64,000 nucleotides of DNA from contig OZ025240.1 of NCBI GenBank assembly GCA_964019155.1, forward strand, positions 79,367,330 to 79,431,329, written 5' to 3'. This stretch comes from Osedax fenrisi. Taxonomy: Eukaryota; Annelida; Polychaeta; Sabellida; Siboglinidae. The number at the start of each line of letters is the position of its first letter. Position 1 is the stretch's first letter. The notes below the pieces were generated by a model. The model saw nothing but the letters and a program-made list of their open reading frames with translations. It had not been told where the DNA came from and did no database searches. Of this stretch, positions 36,977-49,177 are shown piece after piece. Made by a program: the position numbers and the translations under genes.

Positions 36977-37747
36977 CTAATTACCTACGATTACTTGCAT
37001 GATATGGTCGAGATCATCGCAGCCTGTGGCCCCTATCCCAGAACAGTACGTAGAAGTCACAGATTTGCCGCATTCAACGCTAGATGATGAGACGTTGGGC
37101 AATGCGTTCAACAGTTCATCTGCGGACAGAGGTGTCAAGAGGGCCGATGTCGACTCCAGATCTAGCATGGTGTTAGCGGCGATGTCGAGCCACGTGTTCT
37201 GTTGATTGTTTGAAGAGTCCAAGTCAAAGAAACTAGAGTAATGATTCGCAGTCTGTAGGTGTACAGTGCGCGATATGTCGGTCATTATGATGTCATCGTC
37301 TTCTTCTAGATAGTTATTGTTGTCCATATGGTGGTGCGGGTGGTGATGCGAGTTGTCAAGGTGGGGTTCATCGTCCTCTATGGGGTTCTGTTGGTCAGCT
37401 GTCAATAGGTTACTGTCGGTGTTGATCAGTAATGGATCGCCCTCTATACGGCGTAACGTATTGAAGATGAGCACACTCCTTCTGAGACAGGGTTCCCTAC
37501 GTAGCGTGGACATCTGTAACTTACCCATGGATAGGTTTAAGAGTTTCTGTCGATGTTCTAAGCAAGGCGTAGTGTTATCGCAGTGGTCATCAATCTGTAG
37601 ACACACGTACAAGTTATACATAAGTACTTGAATGAATGTGTACAGTGGAGTGAGATGGTAACCTGGTCATATTTACGTTTATCTCCTGTGGTTACCTCAT
37701 CGGTTAATCGGCATGATGCCGACATCACTTCCTGTTTTGTTTCATCA
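36977..37747 (-). CDS. SERTA-domain protein (SERTAD/Taranis-like), last two exons
   Basis: Coding exons are 37663-37747 (acceptor ATATTACAG, ending in GACCAG before GTTACC) and 36977-37594 (acceptor GTGTCTACAG), joined in phase 0 across a 68-nt intron. Together they give 233 aa; upstream exons were not found. Exon one supplies a KRKYD motif, matching the short basic N-terminal motif of SERTAD proteins. The second supplies the SERTA domain, with LLNLSMGKLQ and EPCLRRSVLIFNTLRRIEGD, then a His-rich stretch (SHHHPHHH) and acidic segments. The conserved C-terminal motif is CDDLDHIMQVIVGN. SERTA proteins are nuclear transcriptional co-regulators that bind PHD/bromodomain factors and cell-cycle proteins; in Drosophila the member is Taranis. 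An alternative donor (GAG before GTAACC) lies inside the first exon. GC content is far above the flanks. Confidence 0.88.
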
Positions 37748-39290
37748 CTGTAATATGGATTAGAAGTTGGTTAAATTCTATGTATTATTAATCATTAATC
37801 TAATTATAATATTTATAGAAAAGTATTTACGTAGTAAATTGATTAAAATTAGTATAATATATTCAATCACTATAATATATTATTCATAGAATAGTTAATA
37901 ACAACCAATTAAATTCATATCAAATTAAATTGTTACCATATATCTTTACTGTATATATAGATTTATTAAAATTATAAAACAAATGATCAACAAGTATAGA
38001 TACCATAACATACTACTATAACCACAGAATAATAGCATTGTAATGCATTATATTATAATACAATTATTTACATTGTTATTATTAATCATGAATACAAGTT
38101 ATTTCCCAAAAAAACATAGTTAAGACTTAAATCTATGATACTATTTGAATATATTTACTATTATATAATAACAGAAGTGTTTAGCTATTTTGTGATTTAT
38201 TATGTGTAGAAGTGTAACTGAAATAGAATTGAAGTGCTATGTGTACTGCATTGCGTATATGCAGAGTGTATAAAATAAATAAAGCAATAAAGTAATATAT
38301 AAATCATAATTATTTTTATAAAAAAATAACTTTATTTAAAAAATAATATCTCAAATTACATGGTAATCAAAGTTTAATAAACTTTTCTATAATATATATA
38401 TAGTCTATAATTTATGATTCCTTAATAAATAATGACATATTATTTTAATATAATATGCATATTAATATATTATTATAGATGTTTTATATTTTACAAATAT
38501 AATTAAAACATATTATCTTATAATATATATATAAATTTGTATTACAAATATAAACAATTACAATATTATAAACAGTAAATCATCACAAAATAATTCACTT
38601 TAAAATAAAATGTAATATATAATATATTTTGTATAATAAAATTAATAAAATCTGTATTTATTATACAAAATTATAAACTTAATGCCCCTCAATTATTACA
38701 TTTACTTATGGTAGTTATTTTAAATGTACAAATATTCTAACCATATTTTTTACATGATAAATGTTCATATTAAATATATCATATTAGCATAATAATTATC
38801 TAATTCATATTTTTTTACAAATGCAAAATTATTATTATAATATATCCATATTATATAATTCATTGACAAAAATAAACAATATTATAATAAACTTTCCTAT
38901 ATGAATAAAATATAGTTAATGTAAATAATGAAAATACTTGTTGAATATATTATTGATATTTTTTTTTTAATTCTAACAATTTAACTAATATACAACTACT
39001 ATAATTACAATATATATATATATATAAAATAAAATTTGTATATATAAAATATAATTATAAATTCACCTTAAAGTATTGAACATTTAAAAGATAATATAAA
39101 TATACATTTGAATAAGTGTATTAGTAATAACTTATTATTATGAGCTTAATAATATACATGTTGTTAAATATTCTATAATATAGATTTTTATATATAATAT
39201 TTTAATTATTATTTAATTCTCATAGAATTATGAGAAAAATACTTGTTGCATTTATATTTGTTAAAAAATTAAATATGATATAACATTTTA
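37748..39290. other. AT-rich DNA upstream of the SERTA exons
   Basis: Should contain intron or 5' sequence of the SERTA gene. No further exon recognised. Confidence 0.5.
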
Positions 39291-39482
39291 ATTATTATAT
39301 AATAATAACTATTAATACTAGTATATAAGTTAAAATTTAAGTGAAATATTTCACTAAAAACAAATTGTAAACAAAAATAAAAACAAATTATTATATAATA
39401 ATAACTATTAATACTAGTATATAAGTTCAAATTTAAGTGAAATATTTCACTAAAAACAAATTGTAAACAAAAATAAAAACAA
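39291..39482. repeat. Tandem duplication of 96 bp
   Basis: ATTATTATATAATAATAACT starts at 39291 and again at 39387. The two copies are nearly identical, including AAGTGAAATATTTCACT, itself a palindrome. Confidence 0.93.
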
Positions 39483-39559
39483 GTTTTATATGATAAATAT
39501 ATAAAAATAAGTATTTAAATTATATTGTCATATAACTGTTATTGTTTATCGAAATATTT

Positions 39560-39595
<36 letters not shown>

Positions 39596-39930
39596 AGATT
39601 AATTCATTATTAATGAATTATTAATGAAAATACTATATATTAGAAAAATAAATAAGTTACGATTTAAATACTTATAATTACCCCACTAATGTATTTACTA
39701 TTAATTAATATTGTTATTTATTAACAAAGTATATACTACCGTATAATATTATTATAATAGCCGAGTTTAAGTTTATATAATTATTTAAATATTCAATAAA
39801 ATGTAGTTAATAATTTATGATATTATATCATTAAGTTTATGTCAATGTAAACAAAAATAACCAAATTGAATATTATTTAAATTCATATTAATTACATACT
39901 CATTATATTACTATATTACATATAGTAATA

Positions 39931-39932
<2 letters not shown>

Positions 39933-39970
<38 letters not shown>
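39933..39970. repeat. (TA)n microsatellite
   Basis: About 19 TA units. Confidence 0.95.
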
Positions 39971-39973
<3 letters not shown>

Positions 39974-40137
39974 TAGGGGAATTATAGAATTATTTATCTA
40001 TCATTTCATTTACAAATTATATCTCACTATACCTTATAATTAAGCAAAATATTTTATAACACAATTATAAATTACTATTAAAAATAATTATAAAATATTA
40101 TACAAATTATATAAAATATCATGTTATATGTTTATAT

Positions 40138-40179
<42 letters not shown>
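40138..40179. repeat. (TA)n microsatellite
   Basis: About 21 TA units, directly before the hairpin at 40210. Confidence 0.95.
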
Positions 40180-40181
<2 letters not shown>

Positions 40182-40209
40182 ATTCTTTATTATAACAGAT
40201 TATATTTAT

Positions 40210-40337
40210 TTGTACATTTATCTTATTATATACAACATTTATTATATGAAAAAGTTCAAATATAACTTAGTGAATCAATAAGTTATATTTGAACTTTTTA
40301 TATAATAAATGTTGTATACAATAAGATAAATGTACAA
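40210..40337. repeat. Near-perfect 59-60-bp hairpin
   Basis: The left arm (40210-40269, TTGTACATTTATCTTATT...) is matched by the right arm (40279-40337, ...AATAAGATAAATGTACAA) with about one indel. The loop is GTGAATCAA. No terminal duplication recognised. Confidence 0.93.
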
Positions 40338-41534
40338 TAGTGACTATTTAAGTTTATCTTGTTTATTATTAATTTCTATCTCGCTAAAGTTAAAGCTTAT
40401 TATCAGTATTTTATTTGACAAAATACTACTCTACTAGAAACATTATAATTATGTTGTTATTGCAGATTTATTGTTTACATTTTCAGTATATGTAGATAAT
40501 GTTTATATTTACATTCTGAAAGTTTGTATATATGATATAGTATATCCATATTAATAATTAAAATGTAAATCACATTTATTTTATAATTTGACTTTTAAAA
40601 TATTATTAAATTAATTTGCACATATTTCTTTTAAATGTTAACAAATATATACATAGAAACTTTCAATTTATAGATTTGAATATTAAGCTAATATTAATAA
40701 TAAATTCAAATCAAAAAATATAATAATCTTAGTCACTAATAAGATTCTTAGTGTATACAAATAGAGTACTAAATTAGTACTAATAATTAATTTTCTAGCG
40801 TACTATGTATATATCTTGTACATGTAAATTCGTGTAAATATATATCTACTTAATAGAAAATATATTAAATTAACATAGTATAATTATATATTTAGTAAAT
40901 TAAGTATATTTAATATAATATTTACATAATAATAATGATAATTATATTTATATATATATATGATATAAAATTTTATAAAAATGTTATTATAATTGAATAT
41001 AGAATAATAATACTAATTAACATTATACTATATTATTATTAATATAATATATATATAATTATAGAGCTATTTATAATAAAATAAGGTAATTTTCAAAAAA
41101 TATTTTATGTTATGAATCATAATTTGTCGTCGATATAAATCAAGTATTATTATAAGGAATGTAGAATAATAGAAAACTAACGAATTTTGAAACTTTTCAC
41201 ATTCAGTGTAATTACTAGTTAGTATCATTAAAGTATTTAATTTATATTGATTAAATAAATATATGCTATAAAAACATTAAATAAATAAATAAATATTATA
41301 AATTATATATGGCGTTGAACTTTGCAAATATTTGATTGACGGGTAAATAATAAGTATGTCAAATTATATTTGATTTGATAAGGGATTTGATTGGTCATAT
41401 AGAAAATAATAGAAAATAATATGCAATTAATATCCAAGAATAATATATCCAAGAATTATATATTGAATATAACAACATAATGTTATACATTTTGTTATAT
41501 ATATAACATATATGTATGTATGTATGTATTTATG

Positions 41535-41538
<4 letters not shown>
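40338..41538. other. AT-rich DNA, no gene seen
   Basis: Nothing but AT-rich background and short (TA)n and TATG runs. Confidence 0.6.

Positions 41539-41587
<49 letters not shown>
41539..41587. repeat. (TA)n microsatellite
   Basis: About 24 TA units, preceded by TGTATGTATGTATTTATG repeats. Confidence 0.95.
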
Positions 41588-41593
<6 letters not shown>

Positions 41594-41647
41594 GCTATCA
41601 TATAGTATATAACTATATAAAGTATATAAACCGATTTTATATTTGAT

Positions 41648-42044
41648 ATAGAAACTAACAGTAATAGCCTCATAATATGCTGCTATTATGTTGCCATTAA
41701 AAGTCTATTATGCTATTATTATGCTGCTATTAATTGTAAAAGTATATTATGCTGCTATTAATTGTAAAATTATATTATGCTGCTAATATGTTGTTATTAT
41801 TAGAATAGCATTACAATAGCAGCATAATATACTTTTAAAATTAATAGCATAATATACTTTAAATAGCAACATAACAGCAGCATAATAGCATGGCAAATTA
41901 ATAGCAGCATAATTATTATGATAATATACATATAATGGTAACATAATTATTATGATAATAGCAGCATAATAGCACAATGTAAACATGTGAGGCTATTCAA
42001 TATGCTGTTATGCTGCTATTATGAGGATATTACTGTTTGCTGGG
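41648..42044. mobile_element. Older foldback element of the AGCAGCATAATA family, about 397 bp
   Basis: The right end TACTGTTTGCTGGG (42031-42044) is intact. The left end is decayed (GAAACTAACAGTAATAG where CAGCAAACAGTAAGAG is expected). The interior alternates AGCAGCATAATA and TATTATGCTGCT words and keeps the shared GTAAACATGTGAGGCT block. The target duplication cannot be read because the left tip has decayed. Confidence 0.85.
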
Positions 42045-42796
42045 TTATTACTTTTAGATGAGATCATTCAATAGCTAATGTATCTATATATAGATACATA
42101 GAATATATTCAATATCTAAAGTATGAAACTCAATATCTGAAACATAATTTATCAACATTAGATGACGCCATATATATCATATAATATATGTAATAATGAT
42201 GTTCTGCTTGTCAGTGTTAGCTATATATAGCTCATTATAAAGTAAGTTATTTATTCAGACTTATTTCATCATTATTTAAAGACTATCCAAAATAGCTACC
42301 AGTACCAAATCCAAAATATGTTGTTAATAATCAGTTATTATATGATATTATACACTACTAAAAATGTTTATAGGATACCATGTATATGCACTAATTAGGA
42401 TATAGGTTATATATACCGTATACACTGTATACTATACTATACTATATATGATACTGCAAACCATGGCATGCAGGCCTTGATGTAGGTCTTGATTATTTAT
42501 GTAATGTTATTTAATGGATTAACATAATTGAAATACATTTTAATAATTAATTCAGTATCTTTGATAATACCAAGATGTATAGCCGGGTTTATAGCTGACG
42601 GTGTAGCATGCTGTAGAGTTAGAGTGAATATGCATCCCATGGCAAGTAAACTACGCAAATTAGCAGTAATATTATATAATAGATATGTGTTAGATTATTC
42701 ACCGGTATGAGCTAGTTAGTCTATAGACTATTCAACGATAGAGTATTGGATGTGACCAAACACGCGTATATCCCAGTCGCTCATTGATTGAAGAAA
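42045..42796. other. Intergenic DNA with one unexplained exon-like patch
   Basis: At 42570-42710 a GC-richer stretch on the plus strand reads CIAGFIADGVACCRVRVNMH and on to a stop at 42708. It has no clear splice borders and I do not recognise it. Confidence 0.3.
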
Positions 42797-42950
42797 TATA
42801 CTAGCAAACAATTTCGGCAGATTTAAAGCAGATTAAACAGTAAATGTAAAGCAGATTTTCGAACGTTCTGCTTTAGAATCTGCTTTAATTAATGATTTTC
42901 TATATTTAAAACGTTTTAATGCTGATATATACTGCTTTAATAAATAAACA
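42797..42950. mobile_element. Possible relic of a further CCCAGCAAAC-type element
   Basis: CTAGCAAACAATTTCGGCAG is followed by repeated AAAGCAGATT words. Inverted TCTGCTTTA and TGCTTTAAT words follow downstream (42867-42946). The layout copies the clan (AGCAAAC tip, then a private repeat word in inverted arrays), but the terminal CCC is lost and the right tip is not found. Confidence 0.35.
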
Positions 42951-44456
42951 CACCTATCGATGTGAGTCCATGAAGTAATATATATTGATTGGGGAAGTAT
43001 TGAATGTAGAATATAAATTAAGATGACAAAGTTTTCGAACAGTTGATATTTGAGGATGCTAATTACCCTACGTTACATGGTCCGTGTATGTTTTAACATA
43101 TGTAAGTTAATGCGTGTGTTAATCAATCTCGTATATCGAATGTTTATTTAAACACTTACAAACGTATATAAACTTAGAAACTTATTCAATATAGTATTAT
43201 CAAATGAGTACTGGTTTAATTACACTATTCTATCTGGCGTTTTTGTTATTTAGGATAAATTGGATATAGTTCAGTTGTTGGATAGTACAGATTTATATAT
43301 ATATATATATATATATATTGTTTTGTTTAATATGGGCGAAACTTGACATCGTAAGTAGAGGATACTTCTTTAGAATATTCGACTCTTCTTTCTTTAAAGT
43401 GTGGGTATACATTTGAATGTATGCAGTAAACTGACCTGCATTAGGTTAAGGAACATGGTGAACTCAATAAATGTATAACTTTGTGTCAATTGTAGTAATA
43501 GATGGATGATGTGAAGGTACAACGAAGAGATAAGGAATATATGGGTTTGCTATGATTTTATAATGTCAACAACTTTTATACTGAAGAAAGAATAAATGTA
43601 TTTAGATAAACTTCAGTGAATGGGACAGGCTCAGGTAATATATGAGTAGTATCAATAGTTTGAATGAGTTATATGAAATATGATTGAATGCGACAGTGAT
43701 GTCATAAAGTAGAATAGTATTTGTATTGAGGTAGAACGACATACGATTATCCAATTCATGAATACATATGTAATGGATGATGAGTCATGCTGACTCAATA
43801 GCAATCTAAAACGTTTGTATAATATCTAATATATAATGTAGGAATTTAAAATGTATTACTATATAAATTTAATTGTAATATATTTGTTAATATACTTTAT
43901 ATGTCCCTCCCCCTTGGAAAATGTTTGCATATTTCGTAATTATATTGTATATTATTAAGTTTACAATTTTTTTATTTAAAATATGTGTAACATAAATTAA
44001 TTAAATTTAACTATTTTATAGTAGTTAATATAATTTATATATATATTTATCATATTATTTATTACATTTAATTTCTTATTTTAATAGAAAAGAAAATTAG
44101 TAAAATCAAAAGTTACATATATTATTAGTTTTTAATATTCCCCATTTCATAAATATACTTTGTGTTTTTTAAAAATACAAATAATTTAATATTAAATTGG
44201 TAATTTAAAATTATATTCAAAGAGTTGTTATCCGATACAATGGAAAATAATTAAAATAAGTAAATTGATTTGAATAATATAATAATCAATTTCATAGCAT
44301 TTGTAATACTAAGCACACGTATTCAACAGTACATTCCAATAACAGATAATCAATAATTAATAACAGCTAAGCAAATAAAAACAATACAATGTAATTAATA
44401 AAAGTATAAAACAAATAATATAAGAAAAGCGGTTTTGATTCACGAGTTAATAAGAT
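42951..44456. other. AT-rich DNA 3' of the F-box gene
   Basis: No gene seen. A (TA)n tract lies at about 43286-43319. The part nearest 44605 may be 3' untranslated sequence of the F-box gene. Confidence 0.5.
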
Positions 44457-44506
44457 TATGATGATGATGATGATGTTGTTGTTGTTATTGTTGATGATGA
44501 TGGTGG
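44457..44506 (+). repeat. (ATG)n/(TTG)n trinucleotide repeat
   Basis: ATG units, then TTG units, then GATGATGATGG. It lies 100-150 bases past the F-box stop on that gene's transcript side and is probably 3' untranslated. Confidence 0.9.
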
Positions 44507-44605
44507 TACCCCAGAGTCCTGAGTGAATATCTATACATATATATATATATAATACTACATCTACCGGTGCCGTCCGCCCTCCGCTGCTGCCCCCTAGTGG
44601 TGGCA

Positions 44606-45730
44606 CTACGAAACATTCGGGATCCACAGTTTATCCTTGTGAGTTTCGCAGGCGCACACGGAACACACTAGATTGTGGGCGTCGTCGCTATCCACGGGTG
44701 AGTCGTTGACGTAGCGGAGGCGGGGCGTTCCCGAGTGTAGCACGCCGAGCATGCAGGGCGCCGAGGGGGGCTGGTCGGCGTCGAAGTAGGGTATACGGTT
44801 CCAGGGGCGCGTGGACACCCGTAGACGACGTAACAATGGCATGTCGAGTTCCGACAGGTAGATTCCGGACGTTTGACCGATGTCGAGTTCGCGGAGAGAG
44901 TTCGACTTCAAGGTCAACGAGAAGTAGCCTCCCACCGTTTGAAAGTTAACCGACAACTCCAGATGGCATATGTGCGTTAATACTGACAATACCTGTGAGG
45001 GCGGAGTGTTATAACTGTTAAAGGTGCGAGTTCGGGCTTACCGTGTTAATTTTGGCTCTAGCTACAATGCTAAGGATACTAAACTAATAAAGATAATGAA
45101 GTAATTTTTTTTTATTAAATAGATATTATTCTACTATATAAAATATTAACCTTATATAAATATAATTTATTTAAAATAATGTAAAAAAAATAGTTTAAAT
45201 ATTTGTTTATTAAAAATGTGAAGTTTATTATAATTTATTTTTAAAATATAAAGTATAATATAATATCCTGTTAATATTAATATAGTATTACATGTTATTT
45301 ATATAAATTAAAAATGTCAGATAATAATATTAATAATCAAAGAAGTAGTAGGCTTTTACATATGCTTACAAAGGGAAAAAAGTAAAAATTGGAGAAAATG
45401 ACATTAAAAGTTATTTTTAAACAAATAGTCTTGTCAATTTCATATGATTTGTAATTCTATTGATCTCGTAAAACACTTTATATTGATAAAAATACTCAAA
45501 CATAATTTAAAATATTTTACAATGTGATAAATATGAACATGGATAATACGTAATAAAAAAATACGTATGAAAAAATATTCAAATATTATACATATTTTAA
45601 CGTCAGCTTGCACCCTTAAGGCAGGCGAAACATATGGTATATATATTAACATGGTGAAGGTAGGATATTTAACTTCTGAAATAAATAAGATAATGACTAC
45701 ATTTTGGTAAGCCTTATGAATTATATTTAG

Positions 45731-45767
<37 letters not shown>

Positions 45768-48700
45768 GGTATAGAATTATAAGATAATTACAAGATGATG
45801 AGAATGAGATCTAAAAAATAATATTTTTAAAATAATAAATAAAATTTCCAGTAAATCCCAGTAACTAAGTTATATTTTTAGTACATACATAAAATATATA
45901 TATATTATGACTAGTTTTGAATGAATCTTATTAATTTATCAAGTGGATCAAAAGTTATGTACAAAGAATACAAATAAGTGTAAACAAAATAGTATTATTA
46001 TTTTTAAAAAAATAAATAAAAATATTTGATTATCTTTATTTTTAAAAGGTTGTATATATAAATTCATATTTATAACACTTGAATTTAATGTTATGCATTA
46101 AACAATATAACATTTTATAGAAAAAATATTAAATTTACTGATTTTTATATATAATTTGTATACAAAATATATTTATTTCATAAATCATGTTCCAACCTTA
46201 AGGGCCGGCGTAACCTTCGTTTTTATTTTTTAGAGAACATTTTTTTATATTGAAATATTAAAATGTAATTCATTATCTTTAAAATGATGTTTATATATCA
46301 TATACAATTATACATAAGTGCTTCAAATATGAAGTTTAATCATACACCTATTCAGAATGGTGGGATTTAATAATTAGAAAACATGCAAGTAAAACTTTAG
46401 AATCCAATAACTCTGGTGTTTTTTTTGTTTATTTTTTTTTTAAATCTGTTGAACTCTTATATGAATCTTTATAAAATTGTATGAGTATATACCTAATATA
46501 TGGTTATTATTATATAGGTATGTAAGCTAACGTAAATATAATCTATTAATATAATTATTTGAAAAATAATAAAAAAAGTTGGTAATAAATTAATTTTTAA
46601 ATAATTTTAATATTATAATTAACTTTTCTTTAATTAATAATACATTTATTAATATTTATTATGTATCTATATAACTAGAGATGAATGTTATCTAGATAAT
46701 TAAACAAAATTAGAAAAAAATACTAATAAATGGAAAAGATATAGCCTGTTAAAAAATAGCTATTTTTCCATATCTTTTACATGTAAACGCCGGCAAGGTT
46801 ATGCCGACCCTTAATACTAATGATTATTACTTCATACAGTATACACGAGTATAGGTGGGGTGTTAGAACTATTGAACTGAATACAACAATATTATTTTAA
46901 TACAACAATATTAAACGTACTATAAAAATAGTAAACTGACATACTTGAATATGAGAATAATGTTAGAAATATTTTTTAAATATATATTATATTTGTATTT
47001 ATTTATTCACTGATTTGATTTATAAACAATATTAAAATGTATATATTATTAATTAGAATAAACTAGAACAAAAATTTAATAAAGGTTGTAATTCAAATTA
47101 GTTAATTTATGCATGCATAATCAACAGTTTTCTTTAACATTAATATTTTATATATAAAATATCTTAGATTTTATTAATAATATTTATTAATAAATATTAT
47201 AATGTAGTATAATGTAGTATTATGTTATTATTTTGTATTTAAACATTTGTATTTGACACTCTTAAAAAAAAAAAAATTGTAATTCTAATTTCTTAAATTT
47301 TTCGTTTATTTTTACTGTAAAACGTTTTAATTTCTTAAATTTTTTAATTTAGTATTATTCTTCGTTTATTTCTATAACGTATGTTATCGTTAGCAAAATG
47401 TATACTTTATACTTATACATAAATTATCAATCAATAGTCAGACACTATGAAATGGTACTAATATATATAGATAGAAAGATACTAAAGAGCTAGACACACC
47501 GCTGCTGCTGCAGTTACCTGTTGTACCGAATGCTGTGAGAAGTTAGGTTCATACAACGAGAAGCGTTGCAAGACCAGCGTTCGTAGATTCTTCATGGCCG
47601 CCAGATGGCGTAGGAACGGATCCGACCAATCGTAGGGCACCACCAGATGGCGTAGGTCCGGGGCCGCCTTCACCAGGTGCTTAAAGAACGGGTAGAAGTT
47701 ACGCGACCGCCGCCGCAACACGTACCGCTTGTCTTTGTCGGCCGATTCCAGGGTCACCCAGTTCAGGTGAGCGACGCGTAACCGCTGACCTCGGATGGAC
47801 TTCACGAAGTCGGTGAGTTCGGCGTAATGTCGACCCGAGTCGACCGTCATGCGGAACACTTCGAGTTTAGGTCGTACGGAGGTCAAATAGCGAAGGTAGT
47901 CGCGCATCTGTCGATCGTAGGCTTTAGTCGTGGCCGAGGTGGTAGGTCGCGGGAAGGTCGTCAGATCCACGACGGTCCAACAGTCTCCGGTACGAATGAG
48001 TTTAGAGAAGCGGAGGCACACTCGCGCCACGCTGTTCTTGCTCTCCGGAGACAGGTTGCTGAACACACGAGTCAGGATCTCTGACGGAAGGTCTTGTAAG
48101 TTTAGCTTGTGGTCACCACCGCTGCAGCCTGTTGTATAGGAGGTAATGGTGGTTGTAGTCAATGGGCGGACAATATGATATATTATTTGTAAACCCCTAT
48201 CCTAGAGACCTCTGGGAGTTGAAATCAAATCACGTTGTAAATATAAACTAGAAAACTAACGGAAAGCGAAATTCTTCTAATGAATACAAATATTATTATT
48301 ATAGGTTTGCAGTAGCAGTGCTAGTGGGGGTAGTGGTAGAATGATGACTCGTTGAATAGTCATTGCTATTACGGATATCATGTGGGACTAGCCATATGGG
48401 CATGACACCTAGCCTCAACATATATGATTAGCTAGTTTCAATTCCAGTTTATACTAGATGTTAAACCAGCGTCATGTTATGCATTATATATATATATATA
48501 TATATATATAGATGTATATGTATATGAGTAGACAAAATATATATATATATATATATAAATCTTAAAAAGATTATCTATGAAATATAAATTTGACATATTG
48601 ATATACTTGTTATCTTCAATGTATTGCCTATTATATACATAATATTATTAGTTTAATATAGAGGTTCATTATATAACATAATTAATAGTAGCATTAATAA

Positions 48701-49144
48701 TTATAACATTATGTTGAGATAAGAGAAATAATAATAATAACTTCACAAATATACACTCTATGTATATATATATAATTGCATACATTATTTATATTTATAA
48801 TATAAATATGAATTATATTTAAATAATAGCTACTTTTAATCATTAATTATTTAGAAAATGTGGGCAAAATAATGTATAATTTATACAGAAAAAATGTAAC
48901 TGTTTAATTAATCGTAGTGGTCCACTTTCACTAAATGATCGTAATGAAATGCATAGATTATACGCAGACGGATGTACAAACCTGAATGGTTGACCGGTAG
49001 TAAAGGAACGAGTCTAGAAGCATCTCTACCGTCACACGAGTTTGACCTCTGCTGAGTAGAGGGCGGCGCCGGGGGACATACAGACTTTGTCCTCGTCTTT
49101 CTAGTCACATTCTCCATGTCAACGCACATGGAAGTACACCTCAC
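44606..49144 (-). CDS. F-box protein with LRR-like region, three exons
   Basis: Exons 48982-49144, 47518-48128 and 44606-44992 join in frame (phases 1 and 0) with borders TCAG/GTTTGT, ACAACAG, CAACAG/GTAACT and CCTCACAG. Stop TAG is 44606-44608. From the first internal ATG (codon 6 of the first exon) this gives 381 aa; a 5' exon may add more, as a good acceptor (TGCGTACAG) precedes 49144. Residues about 57-100 are an F-box: LNLQDLPSEILTRVFSNLSP, then VARVCLRFSKLI and CWTVVDL. F-boxes bind Skp1 in SCF ubiquitin ligases. The rest has LRR-like spacing (LRHLVVPY, LRTLVLQRF, LRELDIGQ, LRRLRVSTR), the presumed substrate-binding part. The exon at 48982 is assigned by phase fit. Exons are GC-rich. 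The 2.5-kb second intron holds two TTAA elements. No exact family is assigned. Confidence 0.82.
45270..45619 (-). mobile_element. TTAA-type element of the TTAAGGGTGCAAGC family, in F-box intron
   Basis: Read on the minus strand it starts TTAAGGGTGCAAGCTGACG (TTAA 45616-45619) and follows the element at 778 for about 350 bases. On the plus strand a short frame at 45314-45385 reads MSDNNINNQRSSRLLHMLTK and ends at TAA. This could be a decayed transposase N-terminus, but that is a guess. The second terminus is not recognised. Confidence 0.6.
46198..46814. mobile_element. TTAA-flanked MITE, 609 bp, in F-box intron
   Basis: TTAA at 46198-46201 and 46811-46814. Inverted ends are GGGCCGGCGTAACCTTCG on the left, and GGGTCGGCATAACCTTGCCG read inward from the right. 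TTTTACATGTAAACGCC lies next to the right end. No coding frame. TTAA duplication and GGG tip are typical of piggyBac-type MITEs. Confidence 0.9.
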
Positions 49145-49177
49145 CTGTACGCAATGTGAACGCGTATATTAACAACT

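Noticed and set aside
36999..37631. Plus-strand frames opposite the SERTA exon
   Set aside because: They are shadows of the SERTA coding exon.
45855..45880. AATCCCAGTAACTAAG as a further CCCAGYAAAC tip
   Set aside because: Lacks the AAAC part, has no inverted partner nearby and no subterminal array.
47827..48139. Plus-strand frames opposite the F-box exon
   Set aside because: They are shadows of a GC-rich coding exon on the other strand, whose F-box is clear.
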